Shown here in pieces: positions 14,340 through 22,770 of a stretch of 46,993 bases of DNA (position 1 is the stretch's first letter; every line of letters begins with the position of its first letter). The DNA comes from Candidatus Faecousia excrementipullorum (GTDB lineage Bacteria; Bacillota; Clostridia; Oscillospirales; Oscillospiraceae): NCBI GenBank assembly GCA_018712825.1, contig DVGG01000062.1, positions 1-46,993 of the forward strand, in the 5' to 3' direction. The notes under the pieces were generated by a model that did no database searches, was not told the origin of the DNA, and saw nothing but the letters and a program-made list of their open reading frames with translations. Position numbers and translations under genes: made by a program.

Positions 14340-14973
14340 GCGGAACAAATGGATTCTTTTCGTTACATCTCTGGTGATTTTGATTCCCCTGGCGGTGGGG
14401 CTGATTCTCTGGAACCAACTGCCGGAGCAGATGCCCACCCACTGGGGTGCAGACGGCCAGGTGGACGGCTACAGCAGCAAGCTATTCGGCGTGCTGGGAC
14501 TGCCGCTTTTCATGCTGGTGATTCACTGGCTTTGCGTGGTGATGACGGCAGCGGCTCCCAAGCACAACAATGTGTCCGGGAAGGCCTTGCACCTGGTATT
14601 CTGGGTTTGCCCCGCCACCTCCCTGATTGTGGGCTTTATCACCTATGGTCAGGTGCTGGGGCTTCAGATGAATGTGACCCTCATTATGCTGCTGCTTATG
14701 GGTGTGCTGTTTTTTGCAATGGGCAATTATCTTCCCAAATGCAAGCAGAACTACACCGTAGGCATCAAGCTCCCCTGGACCCTGAACGACGAGGCCAACT
14801 GGGACAGCACCCACCGCTTTGCGGGAAAACTCTGGGTCGTGGGCGGCATAGTGATGCTGGCAACCGCATTCCTGCAAAACATCTGGGTGTTCCTGGGAAT
14901 CGTGATGGTACTGAGCATCGTTCCCATGATTTATTCCTATTTGTACTACCGGAAGCATACTTCTGAAGAATGA
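14332..14973 (+). CDS. SdpI-like immunity/signalling membrane protein
   Basis: A 213-residue membrane protein with about six helices. The N-terminal DUF1648 block is present (LPEQMPTHWGADGQVDGYSS, key residues MPTHW and DGY), as is the SdpI block (MGNYLPKCKQNYTVGIKLPW and WDSTHRFAGKLWVVGG). SdpI gives immunity to the SdpC killing factor and transmits its presence to SdpR. No sdpC-like toxin gene lies in this window, so the target may be another peptide or envelope stress. It is coupled to the upstream regulator and followed 18 bases later by a second SdpI-family gene. Confidence 0.9.
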   Translation: MIKRNKWILFVTSLVILIPLAVGLILWNQLPEQMPTHWGADGQVDGYSSKLFGVLGLPLFMLVIHWLCVVMTAAAPKHNNVSGKALHLVFWVCPATSLIVGFITYGQVLGLQMNVTLIMLLLMGVLFFAMGNYLPKCKQNYTVGIKLPWTLNDEANWDSTHRFAGKLWVVGGIVMLATAFLQNIWVFLGIVMVLSIVPMIYSYLYYRKHTSEE

Positions 14974-14991
14974 AAGGGCAGGTGAAAACCT

Positions 14992-15366
14992 ATGTTTTGG
15001 TGGTTCATCTTTTTCTGTGACCTCTTTACCCCGGCTTTGATGATTGGGGTGGGCCGCTGGATGTGGAAGCACCCTCCCAAGGAAATCAATGCTTTTCTGG
15101 GCTACCGGACACCCCGGTCCATGGTAAATATGGACACCTGGAGTTTTGCCCATCACCACTGCGGAAAGCGGTGGTGGATCATCGGATGGATTTTGCTCCT
15201 TCCCACAGTTGCCATCCATATTCCCTTTTACGGCAAAGGGGAGGATGCCATCGGGTGGATGTGTATCGGAGTGCTTTTGGTGCAGTGCACGGTTTTGATT
15301 GCCAGCATATTCCCCACGGAACGGGCGTTGAAGAAAACCTTCCGGGAGGACGGCACCCGCAGATAA
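14992..15366 (+). CDS. SdpI/YhfL family membrane protein
   Basis: A 124-residue protein with three hydrophobic helices (residues about 3-20, 62-80 and 90-105). The stretch INAFLGYRTPRSMVNMDTW is the SdpI/YhfL family signature (key part GYRTPRS...W). It contains only this half-module, whereas the preceding gene has both DUF1648 and SdpI blocks. It is third in the cassette behind the repressor and ends at a strong terminator. A partner or second immunity protein is the simplest reading. Confidence 0.85.
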   Translation: MFWWFIFFCDLFTPALMIGVGRWMWKHPPKEINAFLGYRTPRSMVNMDTWSFAHHHCGKRWWIIGWILLLPTVAIHIPFYGKGEDAIGWMCIGVLLVQCTVLIASIFPTERALKKTFREDGTRR

Positions 15367-15406
15367 GAAAAACCCAACAGGCGAAACATCGTCTGTTGGG
15401 TTTTTG
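15366..15406. terminator. Bidirectional terminator between the sdp cassette and yfhO
   Basis: AACCCAACAG (15371-15380) pairs with CTGTTGGGTT (15393-15402); T runs flank it on both strands (TTTTTG on plus, TTTTTC on minus). Confidence 0.9.
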
Positions 15407-15411
15407 TCGGT

Positions 15412-18195
15412 TCAGGAAGCCTTCCGGGGCTTTTCGTATTTGCCTATGAGCCGCTTGGGGCGATACAGCAGGAAGTACAGCACGGCCAGCAGGACGGCAG
15501 CTCCCAGGGAGATTTTCCACCCCAGGGAGAAGGCGGCGTTGTGATAGGTGAATTGGATTTCGTGGTAGCCTTCCGTCAGCTCCAGGGCCACCATGGCGTC
15601 ACCCACCAGCACGATTTCCGCCGGCTTTCCGTCCACCGTAGCGCTCCAGTTTCCGTTCTGGGGAATGGAGGTATACAGCAGCCCATCCCGGTTGCACTGG
15701 ATCAGGCCGGAGATTTTGGTGTTGGAAAACTCCGTCAGCTCCAGGGTGGAGGCGGCCAGAATACTGTGGGCCTGGCGGAACAGGGTTTCATCCAGAATGG
15801 CGGCGTTGACCGTCATGTTGCTGTTTTCCCCGGCGGCACAGGTCAGTTCAATGGTAATCACATCCCCGGGCACCACATCGCTCACCGCCAGCATCTGGGG
15901 CAGGCTGTAGGTCTCGGAGTATAGCCGGGTGCCGTTTTTCAGAACCCGGAAACTGTTGCGTTTGGGCAGGTTCAGGTTGATACACAAGAAGCCTTCCTTG
16001 TCGGCGGTGTAGTTGTAAGAGATGGTGCCGCCGCTGGGGGCATCATAGGAGCAGTAGCCGGTGGCGGAGAAGGAGTTGACGGTTACATCCGAGGACTGGA
16101 CGGAAAGGTAGTCCCCCTGGACAAAGGTCCACACATCCTCTTCCATGCCGGTGGCGGCTTTTATGAGATTGTTCTGGAGAATGAAGGGACTGTTGGTGAT
16201 AAACACCACATCCTTCAGCTGGGAGTTGGCCAGGAATCCCAGAGGCAGATAGGCGTTGTTCTCCAGCAGGTGGACATTTCCCTTGTAGTGCAGGTCGTCA
16301 AAGTACATATTCTCAATCACATTGCCGTCCCGCTCAATCATATACTGGAGGTTCAGGAAGAGATTTGCCACCGGGGAGCTGTCCTCAAAGCAGTACCGGT
16401 TGTAGGTGTCCTTGGCACCGTAGCCCAGGGCTTGCATGAACCGGGTGACCCGCACGTTGGCGGAGCTGGTAAAGGTGGAGATACCATTGTAATTGTTCAG
16501 AGCACCGTCGTTGAGGGTTTGGGCGTGGGTCACCTCTGCCCGATAGAAAAGGGTACCCTTTTCCCGTTCCTGCATAATTTCAATGATGTCGGCAGCATCC
16601 TCCCCACCTCTGGGATAGGAGTACAGCCCCACATTGGTAAAGGAGAAGCTGACGCCGAAGTTTACGAGATTGAACACCAGTTCCAGACCCACCGCAGCCA
16701 GCAGAAGTCGGGAGCAGGTGCGGCGGCTCAGTACCCAACGGTTCCGGGGGGCAGCAAAGGCAGCAGGAGCGGTTTCCTCCGATACGGGCTTCCGCCGGGC
16801 GGAATAGAACAGAAAGAAGAAATACACCCCCAGGAAAATCAGATTGTAGGCAACAAAGCTGCAATGGGAGGCAAAGGTGCCGATGTTCAGAAAAACATTC
16901 TCCAGGGAATCTGCCGGCAGGAAGCTGACCTTGCCGGTAAGAAGCTTTGTAAAGTCGGAGAGGGCTTCGCTGCAGAAAAAGATATTCAGGCTCAGGATTC
17001 CCCCAATGATTACCTGCCAGGTTTGGAATTTGCGCCGCAGCAGCCAGGCCCGGTAGGCCATTACCAGCAGTACAAAGCTGAAGAGGAAGCTGAAGCGGTA
17101 GGGAATCATGTTGGGGAAGTGGAAGCCGTGCCAGATATAGTCCAGCTGGCGGATGATGAAGCTCAGGCTGAAAAACACCAGAAGTCCCAGGCTGCACAGC
17201 TTGTCCCGGAGGCGAATCTGGGGGCAGGTGAGAAACACCATGGCAAGCAATGTGGTAATCACACCGCAGTACAGGTTGGGCAGCCCTTCCTTGAAGGTGG
17301 GGGTAATGCCGCCGTTCATGTTTCCCGCCACCTGGCGCATGGCATCCAAAAGCCCCAGCCAGGTGTTTTTGTCTGCAATATTCAGCTTGAAACCCTTGGG
17401 GAACTGGTTGACAGTGGATTGGGTGGTTTGCAGAGCCGCCAGGGCCGGCAGCTCCAGAATGGCGGTCATGGCAATGGCAATGACGGAGAACAGGGCCATC
17501 CACATCAAATCTGCAAAGAACCGCTTGAAGCCCTTCCAGCAGCAGATTTCGTAGCACACGAAGGACAAAAACACAAAAATGCAGGTGAAAAAGCCCACGT
17601 AGTAGTTGGAGAACACCGACAGAAACAGTGTCAGGGTGTAAAGGAGGAACTTCCGGTTCCGAAGGAGGCTGATCTCTCCCAGAATCACCAGAGGCAGCAG
17701 GGCGAAGGTGTCCAGCCACATAAGGTTCCACTGATACCCCAGAGCCCAGGCACACAGGGCATAGAGGGCACCAAAGATGCTGATGGAAAGATCATCCTTG
17801 TGGAAGAGCTTTTTCAGGAAGATGGCAAAGAACATGCCTGCCAGGCCCAGTCGCAAAGGCAAAAACAGGGAGAAAAGAGGCAGAAGCCAGCTTTCCGGCA
17901 CCAGAACGGAAAGCAGATTCAAAGGCGAGGCCAGATAGTAGGAGATAAGCCCCAGATAGTCCATGCCCATACCCACGTTCCAGCTGTAAAGCAGACTGTC
18001 CCCGGATAGGAGAGCTCTGCGGTAAGCCACGAAGAAGGGATAATACTGGTGGTACATATCCGAGTAGAGCATACTCAGGCCTCCGAAAGGCGAGCTTCCG
18101 GCAATGAGCATCAGGCACAGCATTCCCAGGCAGGGAATGGCGAAGGCCAGTGCGGTATAGTTCCATTTGAATTTTTTCAGCTGCGGTAGTTTCAT
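15412..18195 (-). CDS. YfhO family membrane protein
   Basis: A 927-residue YfhO-type protein. The N-terminal half (to about residue 510) has some 12-13 membrane helices with family blocks MLYSDMYHQYYPFF and YSWNVGMGMDYLGLISYYLASP, cut here to NVGMGMDYLG. The remainder is an extracellular beta-rich domain (about 520-885) and one last helix (about 890-912) before a basic tail. In Bacillus, YfhO is involved in lipoteichoic-acid glycosylation, and the family looks like polyprenyl-phosphate-sugar glycosyltransferases of the GT-C kind. Substrate here is unknown. The site GGGGGGC lies just before the ATG. A 16-base palindrome (GATAGATTCGTCTATC, 18210-18225) lies immediately upstream. Confidence 0.88.
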   Translation of the reverse strand: MKLPQLKKFKWNYTALAFAIPCLGMLCLMLIAGSSPFGGLSMLYSDMYHQYYPFFVAYRRALLSGDSLLYSWNVGMGMDYLGLISYYLASPLNLLSVLVPESWLLPLFSLFLPLRLGLAGMFFAIFLKKLFHKDDLSISIFGALYALCAWALGYQWNLMWLDTFALLPLVILGEISLLRNRKFLLYTLTLFLSVFSNYYVGFFTCIFVFLSFVCYEICCWKGFKRFFADLMWMALFSVIAIAMTAILELPALAALQTTQSTVNQFPKGFKLNIADKNTWLGLLDAMRQVAGNMNGGITPTFKEGLPNLYCGVITTLLAMVFLTCPQIRLRDKLCSLGLLVFFSLSFIIRQLDYIWHGFHFPNMIPYRFSFLFSFVLLVMAYRAWLLRRKFQTWQVIIGGILSLNIFFCSEALSDFTKLLTGKVSFLPADSLENVFLNIGTFASHCSFVAYNLIFLGVYFFFLFYSARRKPVSEETAPAAFAAPRNRWVLSRRTCSRLLLAAVGLELVFNLVNFGVSFSFTNVGLYSYPRGGEDAADIIEIMQEREKGTLFYRAEVTHAQTLNDGALNNYNGISTFTSSANVRVTRFMQALGYGAKDTYNRYCFEDSSPVANLFLNLQYMIERDGNVIENMYFDDLHYKGNVHLLENNAYLPLGFLANSQLKDVVFITNSPFILQNNLIKAATGMEEDVWTFVQGDYLSVQSSDVTVNSFSATGYCSYDAPSGGTISYNYTADKEGFLCINLNLPKRNSFRVLKNGTRLYSETYSLPQMLAVSDVVPGDVITIELTCAAGENSNMTVNAAILDETLFRQAHSILAASTLELTEFSNTKISGLIQCNRDGLLYTSIPQNGNWSATVDGKPAEIVLVGDAMVALELTEGYHEIQFTYHNAAFSLGWKISLGAAVLLAVLYFLLYRPKRLIGKYEKPRKAS

Positions 18196-18285
18196 GGTGC
18201 GCCCCCCAAGATAGATTCGTCTATCAGTTTACCATATTCCCCCGGCGGGGTAAAGGGGAAAAGGGAAAAACTTGGCCAAAAGACA

Positions 18286-18318
18286 GGAAAAATCCCCTGC
18301 CCGGGGAAGGGCAGGGGA
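18286..18318 (-). terminator. Terminator of the PH-domain gene
   Basis: TCCCCTGCCC (18293-18302) pairs with GGGCAGGGGA (18309-18318). On the minus strand it is followed by TTTTTCC. Confidence 0.8.
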
Positions 18319-18324
18319 AAGGGG

Positions 18325-18729
18325 TTATTCCATGTCGTCCTCATCGTGCCATTGGGCATCCGATTCCTCGGGGAGATCCTCCGGGACATCCGTCATAATC
18401 TCGCCCACCCGGATACGCCGCCGGATTTTCACTTCTTCCACCTGCCGGTGGAGCAGCTCCTTCACATCCAGAGGATTTTTCACGTTTTTCAGAAGCAGGG
18501 TGGGAGCGGTTTTGTCGGAGGAAACCACCGTGATGGTGCCCACTCCGAAAATCCGCTGCCAGAGGCTGCGGGAGGTGGAGATATCCCGAATCCGGTACAA
18601 AAGAATCTCCTCATCCTTGATGCTGAAAAAGCCTACGGACAGAAACAGACGGTCCTCCGACAGGGCATACCGGGTAAAGCTGAGAGGCAGTCCCAGATGA
18701 CGCTTCCGGTCTTTCCAGAGATATTCCAT
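18325..18729 (-). CDS. PH-domain (bPH2/YdbT-like) protein
   Basis: A 134-residue soluble protein. It resembles one bacterial PH (DUF304) domain: RYALSEDRLFLSVGFFSIKDEEILLYRIRDIS (core YRIRDIS) followed by GVGTITVVSSD and LLLKNVKNPLDVKELL. The order strand, 'RIxDIxxxxSLxxRIFGxGTI', strand and 'NVxNPxxVxxLL' is the usual pattern. The tail (about 108-134) is very acidic. Most relatives have membrane helices; this one has none. It has its own promoter and terminator, so it is monocistronic. Role unknown. Confidence 0.82.
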   Translation of the reverse strand: MEYLWKDRKRHLGLPLSFTRYALSEDRLFLSVGFFSIKDEEILLYRIRDISTSRSLWQRIFGVGTITVVSSDKTAPTLLLKNVKNPLDVKELLHRQVEEVKIRRRIRVGEIMTDVPEDLPEESDAQWHDEDDME

Positions 18730-18751
18730 ACAAAGCCCTCCTTTTTTCTAT

Positions 18752-18780
18752 ATAGTAGCCTCTTTGACGGACTTTGTCAA
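18752..18780 (-). promoter_or_regulatory. Promoter of the PH-domain gene
   Basis: On the minus strand TTGACA (18780-18775), 17 bases, TACTAT (18757-18752), 23 bases upstream of the ATG with an AAAGGAGG site between. Confidence 0.75.
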
Positions 18781-18789
18781 TATGGGGTA

Positions 18790-20253
18790 TCAGAGAATCA
18801 GACAGATCAGGCCTGCTGCCCCTTCATTTACAATCCGGTTCAGGCTGCCCCGGAACTTGCTGCGTACATCCTCCGGGGTGCGCAGGAGCTTGGCGGTGAG
18901 CCCCTCCTGCACCAGAGCGTAGACGGACTTGCCGAAGATGTTGCTCTGCCACAGTTTTTCCGGGGACTCCCCGGTGAGATACGCCACCAGATCCTTGGAT
19001 TGCTTCTCGTCTCCCACCATGGGGCTGATTTCCGTGTCCACATCCACCCGAATCATGTGGATGGAGGGGGCAGCGGCCTTCAGCCGGATGCCATAGGCGT
19101 TGCCTTTGCGCAGCACCTCCGGCTCCTGCAGGCTCATCTCTTCGGCGGTGGGCATCACAACGCCGTAGCCCGTGGCCTTCACGCTGGAAAGAGCGTCGGC
19201 AATCTTGTCATACTCCTGCTTGGCGGCGCAGAGCTTTGCCAGCTGCTCCATGAGCTGGGCATCGTTTTCAATCTCCATCCCGGTCTGCTCACTGAGAATC
19301 TCATAAAACAGTGCCTCCGGGAAGGTGAGGGTGCAGCATACGGTGCCGGTGCCCAGATCCACGCTGGTGACAGAGGCCCCCACCACCTGCTCCAGCTGGC
19401 TCAGCTGGGAAAGAGCGGTCTCTGCCTGAGACAGGGCGTGAATGTTGGCGGTCTGCTCCCGCAGGGCGCTGTAGAGCATGGATTTTACCGGGTGCTGGGC
19501 ATCCAGCGCCCCAATCCACCGGGGCATATAGATGTTCAGCTGCTGCATGGGGAAGGCGTAGAGCAAATCCTGCAAAATTCCGCAGATGTCCTCCACCTCC
19601 ATGGCCTGGCAGTCAGCAACCATCACCGGCACACCATAGGTGCTGCGGATATACTGGGCGGCTTCCTGGGCAGGAGCGGCCTCCAGCCGGGGGGTGTTGA
19701 GAATCACCACAAAGGGCTTCCCGGTGGCCTGCATATCCCGGATGGCCCGGCCCTCCGCTTCCACATAATCCTGTCTGGGGATGTCCGTGATGGTGCCGTC
19801 GGTGGTGACCACAAGGCCGATGGAGCAGTGCTCCTCCATGACCTTTTTGGTGCCCAGCTCAGCGGCCTGGGTCATGGGGATTTCATAGTCAAACCAGGGA
19901 GTGGTGACCATCCGGGGCACCCCGTCCTCCTGGGCGCCCATGGCTCCTTCCACCATGTAGCCCACGGAGTCAATCATCCGAATCCGCAGTTTTGCGGTGC
20001 CGTCCGGGGAGATTTCCACCGCATGTTCCGGGACGAATTTGGGCTCGCTGGTCATAATGGTTTTCCCGGAGCCGCTTTGGGGCAGCTCATCCCGGGCCCG
20101 TTCCGCCTCATAGGGGTCATCGATGTTGGGAATCACCAGCTGTTCCATAATCCGCTTGATGAGGGTGGATTTTCCGGTACGCACCGGGCCTACCACGCCA
20201 ATGTAGATATTGCCTCCGGTTCTGGCGGCAATATCGGAGTAGATGTTTTTCAT
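18790..20253 (-). CDS. spoIVA: Stage IV sporulation protein A (spore coat basement ATPase)
   Basis: SpoIVA polymerises on the forespore surface using ATP and forms the base layer for coat assembly. The product is 487 residues, close to the 492 of Bacillus subtilis. It has the Walker A GPVRTGKST (residues about 22-30), a TRAFAC-type domain with IDSVGYMVEGAMGAQEDG (core DSVGYMV), VVTTDGTITDIPRQDY, and the conserved C-terminal end GLICLIL. ATG 20253 has AAGGAGG; an in-frame extension of 17 codons upstream lacks homology. A sigma-E-like promoter lies about 50 bases upstream. Strong evidence that the organism sporulates. Confidence 0.96.
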   Translation of the reverse strand: MKNIYSDIAARTGGNIYIGVVGPVRTGKSTLIKRIMEQLVIPNIDDPYEAERARDELPQSGSGKTIMTSEPKFVPEHAVEISPDGTAKLRIRMIDSVGYMVEGAMGAQEDGVPRMVTTPWFDYEIPMTQAAELGTKKVMEEHCSIGLVVTTDGTITDIPRQDYVEAEGRAIRDMQATGKPFVVILNTPRLEAAPAQEAAQYIRSTYGVPVMVADCQAMEVEDICGILQDLLYAFPMQQLNIYMPRWIGALDAQHPVKSMLYSALREQTANIHALSQAETALSQLSQLEQVVGASVTSVDLGTGTVCCTLTFPEALFYEILSEQTGMEIENDAQLMEQLAKLCAAKQEYDKIADALSSVKATGYGVVMPTAEEMSLQEPEVLRKGNAYGIRLKAAAPSIHMIRVDVDTEISPMVGDEKQSKDLVAYLTGESPEKLWQSNIFGKSVYALVQEGLTAKLLRTPEDVRSKFRGSLNRIVNEGAAGLICLIL

Positions 20254-20304
20254 AGCCAGCCTCCTTGTTCCGGCAGGAGGCCTGCTCCTGCCACGGTTTA
20301 CCAA

Positions 20305-20333
20305 AGAGTATGTCCCCGGAGGGAAAAATAGAA
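20305..20333 (-). promoter_or_regulatory. Possible sigma-E promoter of spoIVA
   Basis: On the minus strand TTCTATT (20333-20327), 14 bases, CATACTCT (20312-20305). The mother-cell sigma-E consensus is about kmATATT-N14-CATACAhT; the -10 matches in seven of eight places. spoIVA is a sigma-E gene in Bacillus. Confidence 0.5.
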
Positions 20334-20394
20334 CCCCGGCGGCAATCCCCTGGGAAAGTCAGAAAAAAGTCCCGGATTTTTTGTAAAATAATGT

Positions 20395-20423
20395 TTGACA
20401 AAACGCTTAAAAGCCTATATAAT
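20395..20423 (+). promoter_or_regulatory. Promoter of the DUF177-rpmF operon
   Basis: A perfect TTGACA (20395-20400), a 17-base spacer, and a perfect TATAAT (20418-20423). Confidence 0.9.
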
Positions 20424-20454
20424 ATCTAAGCACGAATGCAAGGAGGGGGATACT

Positions 20455-20955
20455 ATGCGACTTGGGCTTGCTCAGATAATGGACAGACCCGGTGCGGTGG
20501 TGCCTTTTTCCTGCTCCGTGGATCTGAGTGATCTTCAGTATGGTGCCAGCCACCCGGTGACAGAGCCGGTGGAGGCTTCCGGTACGGTGCGCAATACGGC
20601 AGGGGTGCTGGTTATGTCCGGCTCCATCAAGACCTGTTTGCATGGCGTGTGTGACCGGTGTGCCGCCGAGTTTTCCCGCGAGGTGGAATATCCCATCCAA
20701 GCGGTACTGGTGGAGGAACTGGCCAACGAGGAGAACGAGGACGAGTGGGTATTCCCTCTGGAGGGTGAAAGTGCAGATCTTCAGGATATTGTCCGCACAG
20801 TCTTTGTGCTGAACATGGAGTCCAAGCTGCTGTGCAAACCGGAATGCAAAGGTCTTTGCTGCCAGTGCGGCAAGAACCTCAACGACGGCCCCTGCAGCTG
20901 CCAGAAGGAGCCAGATCCCCGTTTCGCTGCTTTACGGCAGCTTCTTAACAAGTAA
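20455..20955 (+). CDS. DUF177 (YceD) family protein
   Basis: A 166-residue YceD/DUF177 protein, almost always encoded just before rpmF. It starts SCSVDLSDLQYGASHPVTEPV after a short lead (core VDLSDL), has a CxxC-like CLHGVCDRCAAEF centre, and ends in the Cys-rich motif CKGLCCQCGKNLN...CSC, which may bind zinc. In plants and bacteria, relatives affect 23S rRNA accumulation, so a ribosome-biogenesis role is likely. ATG 20455 has AAGGAGG; an earlier in-frame ATG at 20395 overlaps the promoter and is rejected. Confidence 0.9.
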   Translation: MRLGLAQIMDRPGAVVPFSCSVDLSDLQYGASHPVTEPVEASGTVRNTAGVLVMSGSIKTCLHGVCDRCAAEFSREVEYPIQAVLVEELANEENEDEWVFPLEGESADLQDIVRTVFVLNMESKLLCKPECKGLCCQCGKNLNDGPCSCQKEPDPRFAALRQLLNK

Positions 20956-21001
20956 TTCCAAATGATGCTGTTAAAGCAGTTTGACCAAGGAGGTGTCATC
21001 C

Positions 21002-21187
21002 ATGGCTGTTCCCAAGTGTAAAGTCTCCAGCGCCCGCCGCGATAAGCGCCGTGGCTCCAACTGGAAGCTGTCCGCACCCAGCGTGGCAGTTTGCCCCAAG
21101 TGCGGTGAGCCCGTCATGCCTCACAGAGCTTGCAAGGCTTGCGGCTCCTACAATGGCCGTCAGGTTCTGGCTGCCAAGGCTGACTAA
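21002..21187 (+). CDS. rpmF: Ribosomal protein bL32
   Basis: A 61-residue L32 of the large subunit. It begins MAVPKCKVSSARRDKRRGS and has the zinc ribbon CPKCGEPVMPHRACKACG with four cysteines (the zinc-binding C+ form). ATG 21002 follows AAGGAGGTGTCATCC; the upstream in-frame ATG at 20981 lies before this site. It is 46 bases downstream of the DUF177 gene, as in most Bacillota, and ends at a terminator. Confidence 0.97.
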   Translation: MAVPKCKVSSARRDKRRGSNWKLSAPSVAVCPKCGEPVMPHRACKACGSYNGRQVLAAKAD

Positions 21188-21208
21188 GGCAGGAAAAGAG
21201 CGAAGGCT

Positions 21209-21240
21209 AAGAGGAAGGCGTTCTGCCTTCCTCTTTTTCC
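21209..21240 (+). terminator. Terminator after rpmF
   Basis: AAGAGGAAGGC (21209-21219) pairs with GCCTTCCTCTT (21225-21235), running into TTTTTCC. Confidence 0.9.
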
Positions 21241-21250
21241 TTTGTTATGG

Positions 21251-21325
21251 GGGAAACTCTGAATCCATCGTCTGCGGCTGGGAAGCGGATCTTTTCCGCC
21301 CTTGCCGATGGATTCAGAGCTTCCC
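21251..21325. repeat. 75-bp imperfect palindrome upstream of der
   Basis: CTCTGAATCCATCG (21257-21270) pairs perfectly with CGATGGATTCAGAG (21306-21319). Outside it GGGAA pairs with TTCCC (one mismatch between). Inside, GCGGA/TCCGC makes a small second hairpin. It has no T run and is not a terminator. It resembles a short repeated palindromic element or a MITE-like remnant; copies elsewhere would decide. Confidence 0.6.
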
Positions 21326-21373
21326 AGGAATTTCCTTTGGGATGTAAAAGTTGTATGAACCGAAGTTTTTCGG

Positions 21374-21402
21374 TTGCGTTCCCTACGGGATTGTGTCATA
21401 AT
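21374..21402 (+). promoter_or_regulatory. Probable promoter of der-plsY-gpsA
   Basis: TTGCGT (21374-21379), a 17-base spacer, CATAAT (21397-21402), 33 bases upstream of the der ATG. Confidence 0.55.
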
Positions 21403-21435
21403 AGACGTGTGTTTTTGCGAAAGGAGTGATTTCCC

Positions 21436-22767
21436 ATGGCAAAGCCTTTGGTGGCGATTGTGGGACGGCCCAATGTGGGCAAGTCCATGCTTTTCAATAA
21501 GTTGACCGGGCACAGAACCTCCATTGTCCAGGATACCCCCGGCGTGACCCGGGACCGGATCTACGGAGACTGCGAATGGTGTGGAAAACAGTTTTCTCTG
21601 GTGGATACCGGCGGTATCGAGCCCAACACGGAGAACGATATGCTGAAGTTTATGCGCCGTCAGGCGGAAATCGGCATTGAGCTGGCAGACTGCATCGTGA
21701 TGGTGGTGGATGTGCAGACCGGCGTGACCGCAGCGGATATGGACGTGGCAACCATGCTCCGCAAATCCGGCAAGCCTGTGGCCCTGGCTGTGAACAAGTG
21801 CGATTCCGTGGGCCCCACCAACCCGGAGGTATATGAATTTTACGGCCTGGGCATCGGAGACCTGTTTGAGGTATCTGCCATCCACGGCCACGGCACCGGC
21901 GATTTGCTGGACTGGTGCCTGGAGCAGTTCCCGGAGGACGCCTGGGAGGAGGATACCGACGAGGTCATCAAGGTGGCCATTGTGGGCAAGCCCAATGTGG
22001 GCAAGTCCAGCCTCCTGAACCAGATTCTGGGGGAGGAGCGGGTCATCGTATCCAATGTGGCAGGCACCACCCGGGATGCCATCGACAGCCCCTTTGAAAA
22101 TGAAACCGGCAAATACTGCTTCATCGATACGGCAGGTATGCGCCGGAAGAGCCGGGTGGATGACATTATCGAGAAGTACTCCAATATGCGTACCATCAGC
22201 GCCATTGACCGGGCGGATGTGTGCCTGATTCTCATTGACGCCAACGAGGGCGTCACGGAGCAGGATACCAAGATTGCAGGTCTTGTCCACGAGGCGGGCA
22301 AGGCTGCCATTATTGTAGTGAACAAGTGGGATGCGGTGGAGGACAAGCAGACCAATACCATGCGGGACAAGGAAATCGGGGTGCGCCAGGGTCTGAGCTA
22401 TATGACCTATGCCCCGGTTGTGTTCCTGTCCGCTCTTACCGGTGCCCGGGTGGACAAGCTGTTCCAGGTGATTCAGGATGTGCACAAGCAGAACACCAGC
22501 CGGATTACCACCGGCGCCCTGAACAGCGTCCTGGCAGACGCCACCTCCCGGGTCCAGCCCCCCTCCGACAAGGGCCGCCGCCTGAAGATTTACTATATGA
22601 CCCAGGCGGGAACCAAGCCTCCTCATTTCGTGATTTTCTGCAACGATGCCCGGCTGTTCCATTTCTCTTACCAGCGGTATCTGGAAAATCAGATCCGGGA
22701 GGTTTTCGGACTGCAGGGAACCCCTGTGCGGATTACCATCCGTCAGAAGGGCGATAAGGAGGAGTAA
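21436..22767 (+). CDS. der: Ribosome biogenesis GTPase Der (EngA)
   Basis: Der has two tandem GTPase domains and a KH-like C-terminal domain and is needed for 50S assembly. The first domain has G1 GRPNVGKSM (residues 10-18), DTGGIE and NKCD; the second has GKPNVGKSS (about 184-192), DTAGMRRKSRV and NKWD. The C-terminal part (about 350-440) includes GTKPPHFVIFCND and ends VRITIRQK. At 443 residues it is full-length. One oddity: the first P-loop reads GKSM where GKST is almost universal; the essential Lys and Ser are kept. It has an AAAGGAG site and starts the der-plsY-gpsA operon. Confidence 0.96.
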   Translation: MAKPLVAIVGRPNVGKSMLFNKLTGHRTSIVQDTPGVTRDRIYGDCEWCGKQFSLVDTGGIEPNTENDMLKFMRRQAEIGIELADCIVMVVDVQTGVTAADMDVATMLRKSGKPVALAVNKCDSVGPTNPEVYEFYGLGIGDLFEVSAIHGHGTGDLLDWCLEQFPEDAWEEDTDEVIKVAIVGKPNVGKSSLLNQILGEERVIVSNVAGTTRDAIDSPFENETGKYCFIDTAGMRRKSRVDDIIEKYSNMRTISAIDRADVCLILIDANEGVTEQDTKIAGLVHEAGKAAIIVVNKWDAVEDKQTNTMRDKEIGVRQGLSYMTYAPVVFLSALTGARVDKLFQVIQDVHKQNTSRITTGALNSVLADATSRVQPPSDKGRRLKIYYMTQAGTKPPHFVIFCNDARLFHFSYQRYLENQIREVFGLQGTPVRITIRQKGDKEE

Positions 22768-22770
22768 ACC

